A stretch of DNA of 7,619 bases from Polynucleobacter sp. UBA962 (GTDB taxonomy: Bacteria; Pseudomonadota; Gammaproteobacteria; Burkholderiales; Burkholderiaceae), in the NCBI GenBank assembly GCA_002292975.1, contig DBCI01000017.1, forward strand, positions 1 to 7,619, read 5' to 3'. The notes beneath the pieces were generated by a model. That model worked only from the letters and a program-made list of their open reading frames with translations. It did not search any database and was not told the DNA's origin. The position numbers and the translations under genes were made by a program. This document shows positions 1 to 7,619 of this stretch, one piece after another (within the stretch, counting starts at the first letter, position 1; every line of letters begins with the position of its first letter).

Positions 1-1
1 A

Positions 2-40
2 CAAACCATTGATCAAATAAAGGCCTGGATTCGTAATTAA
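2..40 (+). CDS. Possible 3' end of a plus-strand gene entering from the left (product unknown)
   Basis: An open frame from position 2 encodes QTIDQIKAWIRN and ends at a TAA at 38-40. The composition looks like an amphipathic C-terminal helix. The stop overlaps the stop of the minus-strand LacI-family gene by four bases (TTAA), the tight convergent packing often seen in compact genomes. Only twelve codons are visible, so neither function nor reality can be established; a chance open frame of this length is quite possible. Confidence 0.35.
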   Translation, partial: QTIDQIKAWIRN

Positions 41-1080
41 GTTTTGAGTACACCCCCAGTAGAGTCTCTAATAACTAAACTTACATCAGCCAATATTTTT
101 CTGGGAAGTCTGTTGATTCCATTAATTTGGGACATTAAATGATGGGCTGCTTTAGACCACATGCCGATTGCGTCAATATGGATGGTTGAAAGACTTGGTT
201 GTATATGGCGGGAGAGCTCTAAATTATCAAAGCCAAGAATAGAGCATTGGTGTGGAATTTTTATACCTTGGCTTTGAGCTTCTAAAAGGGCTCCAATGGC
301 TAAAACGTCGTTACCACAAACCACAGCACTTATACTAGGATTAATTTGTAATAATTTCTTTAAGGCAATTCTAGCGTCTTGAATTTGATAGGGCACCTCG
401 ATGATGGATTCTTTTTTTAAAGAAATTCGGTTACGTTTAAGAAGTTCAACGACTCCATCCACACGATCCCTGGCACGATCATTATTCTCAGTTTTACCAG
501 CGATCATTCCAAAATTCCTGTGCCCAACCTGCACCAGGTATTCAACACCGAGTTGAATGGCTTTTTTATTGTCAAATCCAGCTGCATATCCATTGAGTGG
601 CGTGTCTAAAGTTCCAATATGAATATAGGGAAGCTTTCTGGTTCTTAACAGTCGAATAAGTTCTAGTTTCTGACTTGAACCAAACATTGCAATTCCCTCA
701 ACGCCCTGCAACAGTAAGTTCCGCATTTGTTGGTTTTCAATTTCAGGGTCATAGTTTGTACTTGCAACTAGCATCTGATAACCTGATTGGCTTAACTGAC
801 GTTGAAATTCTTCTAAGCCCTGAGCGAAAATCGCATTATCAAGAGTGGGGACGATGACCCCGATTGAGCCCGTTCGCTTGAGCATGAGAGACCGAGCGCC
901 AGCATTTGGAATATAGCCAATCTTTTTAATAATGCGCTCTATTTTTTTCTTTACTGCCTCGCTGACTGTATTGGGTTTGTTGAGTGCTCGTGAGACCGTA
1001 GCAGTAGAAACCCCAGCCATTTTTGCTACCTGATTAATGGTGACAGTTTGTTTTGCTAGGGTTTTTACTAAGCTCATCAT
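37..1080 (-). CDS. LacI/GalR-family transcriptional repressor
   Basis: Cytoplasmic DNA-binding regulator of 347 residues, the usual LacI-family length. The N-terminal helix-turn-helix spans about residues 13-34 (VTINQVAKMAGVSTATVSRALN region). It is followed by the family hinge (about 56-66, Y-x-PN-x-x-ARSL), whose Leu65 corresponds to the residue that inserts into the central CpG of LacI-type operators. From about residue 70 (IGVIVP) the rest is a periplasmic-binding-protein-like sensor domain, with family motifs such as a CGNDxxAIGAL-type segment and a GFDNLELSRH segment near the C-terminus. Two consecutive ATG codons (1078-1080 and 1075-1077) could start it. A purine-rich AGAG lies about nine bases before the first, so I keep the longer form. 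It is divergent from the transporter run, and a consensus operator lies 40 bases upstream. Inference: it represses that run and itself, and is relieved by a sulfonate or a breakdown product. The effector cannot be read from the sequence. Confidence 0.93.
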   Translation of the reverse strand: MMSLVKTLAKQTVTINQVAKMAGVSTATVSRALNKPNTVSEAVKKKIERIIKKIGYIPNAGARSLMLKRTGSIGVIVPTLDNAIFAQGLEEFQRQLSQSGYQMLVASTNYDPEIENQQMRNLLLQGVEGIAMFGSSQKLELIRLLRTRKLPYIHIGTLDTPLNGYAAGFDNKKAIQLGVEYLVQVGHRNFGMIAGKTENNDRARDRVDGVVELLKRNRISLKKESIIEVPYQIQDARIALKKLLQINPSISAVVCGNDVLAIGALLEAQSQGIKIPHQCSILGFDNLELSRHIQPSLSTIHIDAIGMWSKAAHHLMSQINGINRLPRKILADVSLVIRDSTGGVLKT

Positions 1081-1109
1081 TGGTTAATTCTCTATTTTTT
1101 GGCTAGATT
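1080..1109 (+). promoter_or_regulatory. Weak candidate promoter for the transporter/catabolic run
   Basis: TTGGTT (1080-1085) and TAGATT (1104-1109) are separated by 18 bases. This would put the transcript start near 1116 and the operator about 5-20 bases downstream of it, a repressing position. An alternative -10 is TAGAAT at 1116-1121, which touches the operator but has no good -35. Neither is strong. Confidence 0.25.
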
Positions 1110-1119
1110 CAGTATTAGA

Positions 1120-1155
1120 ATGAAAGCGCTTACATTTATTCTACAGGCTATCTAA
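1120..1155 (+). other. 11-codon leader-like open frame, in frame with permease 1
   Basis: ATG at 1120-1122 opens a frame reading MKALTFILQAI that stops at TAA (1153-1155). This is directly before, and in the same frame as, the permease coding sequence. No convincing ribosome-binding site precedes the ATG and it overlaps the operator. It could be chance, a short leader peptide, or the true 5' end of the permease interrupted by a nonsense codon or sequence error. Confidence 0.2.
1121..1134. promoter_or_regulatory. LacI-family operator (palindrome)
   Basis: TGAAAGCGCTTACA matches the LacI/GalR-family consensus TGNAANCGNTTNCA at every fixed position, with the central CG at 1127-1128. The dyad extends to 1119-1136 (AATG...CATT), with a mismatch only at the symmetric pair of unconstrained positions. 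It lies between the divergent repressor gene and the first permease gene, where an operator controlling both would be expected. I saw no second copy in the short gaps between the downstream genes. Confidence 0.82.
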
Positions 1156-1165
1156 ATTCTGAAAA
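1138..1165 (-). promoter_or_regulatory. Candidate sigma70 promoter for the LacI-family gene
   Basis: Read on the minus strand, TTTTCA (1160-1165, four of six matches to TTGACA) and TAGAAT (1138-1143, five of six matches to TATAAT) are separated by 16 bases. Transcription would begin near 1131, inside the operator, which fits autoregulation. The prediction is by eye; AT-rich DNA gives such matches by chance. Confidence 0.35.
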
Positions 1166-1920
1166 AGCTTTATTTCTACATCCTCTTCATCGTAGCTGTT
1201 GGATTAGTCTGGTTCGCATTGACCCAGTGGCTTGGAATTATTTCAGCCAATCGTTTTCCAACGCCTGCAGATACTTGGGCTTCACTGAAAACCATTGCGC
1301 TTCGGGGTTATGGTAATGGCAAATTACATCAACATATTCTTCAAAGCATTGGCCTGGTAACAATTGCATTTCTGGTGTCTGCAGCAGCAGGAGTTTTATT
1401 AGGTATCTTTATGGGTGCCAATCGCAAGATAGAAGCAATCGTAAATCCTATTTTCTTAACCTTACGTCCAATCCCGCCCCTTGCCTGGATTCCGCTGGCC
1501 ATTGTGTGGTTAGGACTTGATAATTCTGCGAAGGTGATGGTCATCTTTGTGGCTGCTTTTGTGCCGTCGGTTATCAATACATTTACCGGCATACGGTCGC
1601 TTGATAATGCGCAACGAGAGGCTGCGCTCATGCTGGGCGTTTCACGCTTTAGTTATTACACCGAAGTTTTAATTCCAACTGCCATGCCTTTGATATTCTC
1701 AGGCTTGCGCCTCTCATTGCAAGCCTCTTGGACCACATTGGTGGCTGCCGAGCTCGTTGGCGCAGTATTAGGCTTGGGTTCGATACTCAATCAAGCAGCA
1801 CAAGATATCAATCCAGCCATGATCTTGGTGGGCATGATGAGTGTTGCAGTGTGTGGTTGGTTAATGACTCAGCTCTTGGCTTATCTTGAGAAATTTGCGA
1901 TGCCCTGGAGGCATACATGA
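1156..1920 (+). CDS. ABC transporter permease 1, SsuC/TauC type (non-standard start)
   Basis: Inner-membrane permease of a NitT/TauT-family (sulfonate/nitrate/taurine type) importer, BPD_transp_1 domain. The EAA loop that docks the ATPase reads REAALMLGVS...LIP, about residues 155-175 counting from 1156. The usual pre-domain motif NRFPTPADTW follows the first helix. The first standard start codon in frame is TTG at 1219, but it falls at the end of the first transmembrane helix and has no well-placed Shine-Dalgarno. The frame is open back to a TAA at 1153-1155, and codons 1162-1218 encode a Lys-Lys then hydrophobic stretch (KKLYFYILFIVAVGLVWFA) typical of helix 1. I therefore place the start at ATT 1156 (ACAGG at 1143-1147, eight bases upstream) or CTG 1159, giving about 254 residues. 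The 3' end overlaps the next permease gene by four bases (ATGA), implying translational coupling. A sequence error or mutated start codon is the main alternative. Confidence 0.88.
   Translation: MLKKLYFYILFIVAVGLVWFALTQWLGIISANRFPTPADTWASLKTIALRGYGNGKLHQHILQSIGLVTIAFLVSAAAGVLLGIFMGANRKIEAIVNPIFLTLRPIPPLAWIPLAIVWLGLDNSAKVMVIFVAAFVPSVINTFTGIRSLDNAQREAALMLGVSRFSYYTEVLIPTAMPLIFSGLRLSLQASWTTLVAAELVGAVLGLGSILNQAAQDINPAMILVGMMSVAVCGWLMTQLLAYLEKFAMPWRHT
1906..1911 (+). promoter_or_regulatory. Strong ribosome-binding site for permease 2
   Basis: TGGAGG inside the end of permease 1 lies five bases before ATG 1917 and eight before the adjacent ATG 1920. Either could be used; both are in frame. Confidence 0.6.
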
Positions 1921-2702
1921 TGAATCGTGATTTCCTAAATAGGCAAGAGGTGATGATGTATTCTGTCTTGGGGATCGCGCTATTTTTGTCAGTTTGGTAT
2001 GGTGCAGTTGCATTAGAAGTGACTCCAAAGCAATTTCTACCATCACCCCATGAGGTTTTAATTAAACTCAGCTCATTGCTTACCCAGCCGTTTTCCGGCT
2101 TTACTCTATTAGCTCATATTGCCTCTAGTTTCCAGAGATTCTTATACGGATTTTTATTAGCGATTTGCATTGGTATACCACTTGGTTTATTAATGGCCTT
2201 ATCGAAAAATACAGATCGTTTGATTACCCCATTTTTTGAAAGTATTCGTTTTGTCGCACCAATCGCATGGGTTCCATTTGCCGCCCTTTGGTTTGGGACT
2301 GGTATCGGTGGCCCAGTATTGGTAATTTTCATGGGCGCATTCCCGCCGGTGCTCATTAATACATACCGTGGAGCAATCCATGTTGATAAAAAATTTATTG
2401 AGGCAGCTCAAATGTTGGGCGCTGGAAGATTACGTCTGATGGTTGAGGTTTTATTTCCTGCTGCAATCCCATCCATCGTTGCTGGTTTGCGCATCTCTGC
2501 GGGTTTGGGATGGCAGTCCTTAATCGGTGCCGAACTGATAGTGGCATCGAGTGGAGTGGGTTACATGATGGTGAAGGGACAGGCAAGTATCCAAACCGAT
2601 ATTGTGATGAGTGGCATGATTGCAATTGGCATTATTGGACTTACTATTGATATAGGTTTAAGAATGATCGAAAAATTAGTCAGCAAGTATCGAGAAAATT
2701 AG
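1917..2702 (+). CDS. ABC transporter permease 2, SsuC/TauC type
   Basis: Second inner-membrane permease of the same importer, 261 residues, a normal length for the SsuC/TauC group. A hydrophobic helix at about residues 15-33 is followed by the family motif FLPSPHEV (40-47), several further membrane segments, and the EAA loop IEAAQMLGAG...LFPAAIP (161-185). It is a diverged paralogue of permease 1 rather than a duplicate; the match is mainly around the RFVAPIAWVPFAALWFG and EAA segments. It starts within the stop of permease 1 (ATGA overlap) and ends one base before the ATPase start, so the three genes are almost certainly cotranscribed. Two unlike permeases suggest a heterodimeric channel, unlike the single-permease SsuABC and TauABC systems. 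The substrate is inferred from the downstream genes. Confidence 0.93.
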   Translation: MMNRDFLNRQEVMMYSVLGIALFLSVWYGAVALEVTPKQFLPSPHEVLIKLSSLLTQPFSGFTLLAHIASSFQRFLYGFLLAICIGIPLGLLMALSKNTDRLITPFFESIRFVAPIAWVPFAALWFGTGIGGPVLVIFMGAFPPVLINTYRGAIHVDKKFIEAAQMLGAGRLRLMVEVLFPAAIPSIVAGLRISAGLGWQSLIGAELIVASSGVGYMMVKGQASIQTDIVMSGMIAIGIIGLTIDIGLRMIEKLVSKYREN

Positions 2703-2703
2703 G

Positions 2704-3486
2704 ATGGCAAATATTGTATTTGATGGGGTAGAAAAAAGCTTTAGTCAGGGCGGTAAAGATTTTCTTGCCGTTGGCGAAACCAACTTTACAGTTGCTGATA
2801 AAGAGTTTGTAGCCATCGTTGGCCCATCAGGCTGTGGTAAGACTACATGTTTACGTATGGTTGCTGGTTTTGAGGCTCCATCCAAAGGCGTTATTCGCGT
2901 CGGTGGTGGCATTGTCACTGCGCCAGGCCCTGATCGAGCCGTCGTTTTTCAGCAATTCGCCTTATTTCCCTGGAAAACAGTGCTCGATAACGTGACCTTT
3001 GGCCTCAAAGCAATGGGCTTGAGCGAGCAGGAAAGAAATAAGCGGGCTGCAGACTTAATTACTACGGTGGGGCTCGAGGGTTATGAGGCAGCTTATCCTC
3101 ATCAATTATCGGGCGGGATGCAGCAACGCGTTGCCATTGCACGTGCCTATGTACTAGATCCTGGCGTATTGTTGATGGATGAACCATTTGGCGCATTAGA
3201 TGCGCAAACACGGGTTGTTATGCAAGAGGAGTTAGTTAAGCTTGCGAGAAAAAATCCTCGTACCGTTTTATTTATTACACATGCCGTCGAGGAAGCGGTT
3301 TATTTAGCCGATCGGGTAGTGGTCATGTCACGTAGACCAGGTTTATTTAAAGAAGTTATTGACGTCAAAAAATTACGCATTGAAGAAAATTGGGATCAAC
3401 ATTCCCGAATTGAAGATGTCATGGATTTAAGTTCGTTTGTGCATTTACGTAGTCAGATTTGGAAGTTGTTAAGGGAGCAGCATTAA
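2704..3486 (+). CDS. ABC transporter ATP-binding protein, SsuB/TauB type
   Basis: Cytoplasmic ATPase driving the importer, 260 residues, the normal length for the family. All nucleotide-binding elements are intact: Walker A GPSGCGKTT (40-48), Q-loop at Gln84 in the FQQFALFPW motif (82-90), signature LSGGMQQR (135-142), Walker B VLLMDEP (155-161, catalytic Glu160), D-loop ALD (164-166) and the switch His193 in FITHAVEEA. The FQ-x-x-x-LFPW and FGALDAQTR motifs are typical of nitrate/sulfonate/taurine transporters. The start is one base after the stop of permease 2, so its translation is probably coupled. Confidence 0.95.
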   Translation: MANIVFDGVEKSFSQGGKDFLAVGETNFTVADKEFVAIVGPSGCGKTTCLRMVAGFEAPSKGVIRVGGGIVTAPGPDRAVVFQQFALFPWKTVLDNVTFGLKAMGLSEQERNKRAADLITTVGLEGYEAAYPHQLSGGMQQRVAIARAYVLDPGVLLMDEPFGALDAQTRVVMQEELVKLARKNPRTVLFITHAVEEAVYLADRVVVMSRRPGLFKEVIDVKKLRIEENWDQHSRIEDVMDLSSFVHLRSQIWKLLREQH

Positions 3487-3510
3487 AAGAGTAGATGTTT
3501 TTTTATAACA

Positions 3511-3516
3511 AAGGAG
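3511..3516 (+). promoter_or_regulatory. Ribosome-binding site that sets the start of the binding protein
   Basis: AAGGAG lies five bases before ATG 3522 and two before ATG 3519, and downstream of the earlier in-frame ATG at 3495. It therefore argues for the 3522 start and against the longer nine-residue extension, which would also spoil the signal peptide. Confidence 0.8.
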
Positions 3517-3521
3517 TCATG

Positions 3522-4580
3522 ATGAAAATTAAATCAAAGTTATTGGGGGTTTTATTAGGATCTGTTATTGGGTTGGGTTTCACAGCCCAGTCACAGGCGC
3601 AAGCTAATCTAACTGAAATTAAAGTCAGTTATCAGCCAGCCCTATATTGGGCCTTACCCTTTTATGTTGCAACTGAAAAGAACTGGTGGGCAGAGCTTGG
3701 CTTAAAGCCAACATTTAGTACATTCCCAGCAGGCGTGCCACAAATTGCAGCATCTGCATCGAAGTCTTGGGATGTTGGTGGAACGGGTTCTGTACCCGCA
3801 GTATTAGGGCATGTTCGCTTTGGTATCAAAACAATTGGCTTAACAAATGATGAATCTGCTGGCAATGCCTTACTGGCAACTGCCAAGGCTGCCGATGCGT
3901 TTGCCAAAAATCCACAGAGTTTAAAAGGTCAGACGATTGTTTTAACGGCAAACTCAACTGGGGATTACGCAGTTCAGTCTTGTCTTAAGAAATATGGTTT
4001 GGCAAAGTCGGATGTAACAATTAAGAATATGGGCCAAGCTGAGATTATCTCCGCGATGTCTTCAGGTAATGCAGATTTTGGTGGATTATGGGCACCAAAT
4101 ATTTATACCCTAGAAGAAAAAGCAGGCGCAAAAGTTATTTGTTCAGGTAAAGATGGCGGTGCATTCGTCCCAGGAGCTCTTATTGTTCGTGGTGACTATG
4201 CCAAAGAAAATCCACAAAATGTAGCTAAATTTCTTGCCATTTATATCCGTGCTTGGAGTTGGATGAATGCCAACAAGCCCCAAGCCATTGCCATGATGAA
4301 GAAATTCTATGAGCAGGGTGGTGTCACTATTTCTGAGGCATCGATGCGCAAGGAGTTTGATACACGCCCTACCTATGATTTAGCTGCAGAGCTAAGGATT
4401 ATGGATCGCTCCAAAGGGCCATCACAAGTAGACGGTTGGTTTAATTCTATTGGTACCTTTATGCAATCGACTGGAGCAATCCCTGCGGTTCCTCCAGCAA
4501 ATGATTACATCACCGATGAATTTATGAAGATGGTCAACGCAGATAAACGTCTGCGTGAATTTGCAGCAAATACGAAGTAA
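3522..4580 (+). CDS. ABC transporter periplasmic substrate-binding protein (SsuA/TauA/NMT1-like)
   Basis: Secreted solute-binding protein of 352 residues from the chosen start, which captures the substrate for the two permeases. A signal peptide is clear: basic MKIKSK, a hydrophobic core to about residue 20, then a cleavage motif AQA (26-28), giving a mature protein starting near NLTEIKVSYQ. There is no lipobox cysteine, so a soluble periplasmic protein is predicted. Mature sequence features of the NitT/TauT group include VSYQPALYWALPFYVATEKNWW (from 35), a GVPQIAA motif (71-77) and WDVGGTGSVPAVLG (83-96). Two cysteines (154 and 207) may form a disulfide. It is encoded 35 bases after the ATPase, in the same run, and followed by a strong hairpin. 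The ligand is inferred to be a C3 sulfonate such as DHPS from the adjacent catabolic genes; a carboxylate or nitrate-like ligand is not excluded. Confidence 0.92.
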   Translation: MKIKSKLLGVLLGSVIGLGFTAQSQAQANLTEIKVSYQPALYWALPFYVATEKNWWAELGLKPTFSTFPAGVPQIAASASKSWDVGGTGSVPAVLGHVRFGIKTIGLTNDESAGNALLATAKAADAFAKNPQSLKGQTIVLTANSTGDYAVQSCLKKYGLAKSDVTIKNMGQAEIISAMSSGNADFGGLWAPNIYTLEEKAGAKVICSGKDGGAFVPGALIVRGDYAKENPQNVAKFLAIYIRAWSWMNANKPQAIAMMKKFYEQGGVTISEASMRKEFDTRPTYDLAAELRIMDRSKGPSQVDGWFNSIGTFMQSTGAIPAVPPANDYITDEFMKMVNADKRLREFAANTK

Positions 4581-4587
4581 GCAAGTC

Positions 4588-4619
4588 AATCCTCATTGGG
4601 TATGTTCCCAATGAGGATT
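4588..4619 (+). terminator. Perfect 13-bp hairpin between transporter and catabolic genes
   Basis: AATCCTCATTGGG (4588-4600) and CCCAATGAGGATT (4607-4619) are perfect inverted repeats around a six-base loop (TATGTT). The following bases, CTTTC, make only a weak U-tract, so termination would be partial at best. It may attenuate transcription into the dehydrogenase genes or protect the 3' end of the binding-protein message, giving more binding protein than enzyme. No promoter could be recognised between the hairpin and the next gene. Confidence 0.65.
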
Positions 4620-4642
4620 CTTTCAGTTCAATATAAGGATGA

Positions 4643-6726
<2,084 letters not shown>

Positions 6727-6735
6727 GAAAAATAT

Positions 6736-7619
6736 ATGAAAGCACTGGTGTACACCAATCCCAATGAGATGCAGCTACTCGATCGACCTTATCCATCTCT
6801 TGATCAGGATGAGGTCATTATTAAGATCGAGTCTGTTGGTATTTGTGGCAGCGATATGCATGCATTTCATGGCCATGATCCCAGAAGAAATCCAGGACTA
6901 GTTCTAGGGCATGAGTTTTCTGGAGTAGTAGCAGAGTCCTTGTCGACCAATGTACTAAAAGGTACGCGCGTGACCGGTAACCCACTCATTACCTGTGGAG
7001 TTTGTGAGTATTGTCTGCAAGGTAGAAATAATCTCTGCTCGAATCGCACCATGGTTGGCATGACCCGGCCGGGCGCATTTGCGGAGTACATGAGTATTCC
7101 TGCCAAAACCTTAATTAGCCTTCCAGCAAGCTTGTCAATGGATGCAGCAGCATTGACAGAGCCTGCGGCAACTGCAGTCCATGCCATTAATTTATCGATG
7201 AAAGCATTGCATCGGCCAATTCAGGAATGTAAGGTTTTGATCATCGGAGGCGGGGCCATTGGTATGTTAGCCGCTTTATTGCTTAAGCATTTTGGAGTTA
7301 CCAATCTTGTTGTTGCTGAAACAAACCCGCTACGTAGAGCCTCAATCGATCAATACGTTGGCTGTAAAACAATTGATCCAATCACTCACTCAGTCACAGA
7401 AAACACCTATGATTATGTGATTGATTGTGTGGGGACTAAGTTAACTCGTCAATCTGCTTTTGTTGCGATTAAGCCTGGTGGAGTCATTATGCATGTCGGC
7501 TTGCAAGACTGGGCCAGTGAAATTGACATGCGTAAATTGACCCTTGCAGAAATTACGTTATTAGGAACATATACGTATTCCACCGCAGATCTAAAGGCGA
7601 CAGTAAACTATTTAGATCA
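6736..7619 (+). CDS. hpsP: Zinc-dependent medium-chain alcohol dehydrogenase, probable DHPS 2-dehydrogenase (HpsP-like), 3' end missing
   Basis: About 294 residues are visible and the frame is still open at the window edge; complete relatives are around 340-350 residues. The GroES-like domain carries the catalytic-zinc ligands Cys37 (GICGSD) and His59-Glu60 (GHE), plus Glu142 (LTEPAA), and four structural-zinc cysteines (87, 90, 93, 101). The Rossmann domain shows GGGAIG (171-176), with Glu195 at the end of the second strand (VVAETN), suggesting NAD. It resembles the threonine/sorbitol/galactitol-type polyol dehydrogenases. AGGA at 6725-6728, overlapping the stop of the previous gene, is seven bases from the ATG; the genes are nine bases apart and surely cotranscribed. 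Together with the SDR it would epimerise DHPS via the 2-ketone. Assignment as HpsP is from context. Confidence 0.78.
   Translation, partial: MKALVYTNPNEMQLLDRPYPSLDQDEVIIKIESVGICGSDMHAFHGHDPRRNPGLVLGHEFSGVVAESLSTNVLKGTRVTGNPLITCGVCEYCLQGRNNLCSNRTMVGMTRPGAFAEYMSIPAKTLISLPASLSMDAAALTEPAATAVHAINLSMKALHRPIQECKVLIIGGGAIGMLAALLLKHFGVTNLVVAETNPLRRASIDQYVGCKTIDPITHSVTENTYDYVIDCVGTKLTRQSAFVAIKPGGVIMHVGLQDWASEIDMRKLTLAEITLLGTYTYSTADLKATVNYLD

Noticed and set aside
675..857. Plus-strand 60-residue open frame inside the LacI-family gene
   Set aside because: It lies opposite a well-supported repressor gene, has no ribosome-binding site and shows no recognisable domain.
3495..3521. Longer binding-protein start at ATG 3495
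   Set aside because: The Shine-Dalgarno AAGGAG lies downstream of it, and the extra nine residues would precede a normal signal peptide beginning MKIKSK.
4596..4637. A separate promoter for the dehydrogenase genes (TTGGGT at 4596-4601 with TATAAG at 4632-4637)
   Set aside because: Spacing of 30 bases is far too long, and the -35-like element is part of the hairpin stem and loop.
6867..7187. Minus-strand 106-residue open frame
   Set aside because: It is the antisense shadow of the zinc dehydrogenase, whose metal-binding and Rossmann motifs are plainly on the plus strand.

Overview
The window looks like chromosomal DNA from a low-to-mid GC proteobacterium. A freshwater betaproteobacterium of the Burkholderiales, such as Polynucleobacter, is my best guess. 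That rests on base composition, gene style and the Cupriavidus-like catabolic gene set; no taxonomic marker is present. It is densely packed with one clear theme: regulated uptake and oxidation of a small organosulfonate, most likely 2,3-dihydroxypropane-1-sulfonate (DHPS, sulfopropanediol).

Layout. Positions 2-40 hold what may be the last codons of a plus-strand gene, meeting the stop of a LacI-family repressor gene (37-1080, minus strand) tail to tail. A 75-base intergenic region (1081-1155) carries a perfect match to the LacI/GalR-family operator consensus (1121-1134), with weak divergent promoter candidates around it. A plus-strand run then fills the rest of the window: two different SsuC/TauC-type permeases (about 1156-1920 and 1917-2702), their ATPase (2704-3486) and a secreted substrate-binding protein (3522-4580). 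After a perfect 13-bp hairpin (4588-4619) come a histidinol-dehydrogenase-family enzyme resembling HpsN (4646-5959), a short-chain dehydrogenase (HpsO-like, 5956-6726) and a zinc-dependent medium-chain dehydrogenase (HpsP-like, 6736 to beyond the window end).

Proposed function. The ABC importer brings the sulfonate into the cytoplasm. The two unrelated 2-dehydrogenases (HpsO/HpsP type) interconvert the DHPS enantiomers through the 2-keto compound. The HpsN-type enzyme oxidises the C3 alcohol in two NAD+-dependent steps to sulfolactate. The C-S bond-cleaving step (for example SuyAB) is not in the window and would be expected downstream. The LacI-type protein probably represses its own gene and the transporter/catabolic run until an inducer is present.

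Most noteworthy points: a two-permease NitT/TauT-type ABC importer paired with hps-type genes; a first permease whose reading frame has no ATG/GTG/TTG start ahead of its first membrane helix; a textbook operator in the divergent region; and Gln in place of the usual catalytic-tetrad Asn in the short-chain dehydrogenase. Enzyme names rest on family motifs and gene context, not on a database search.
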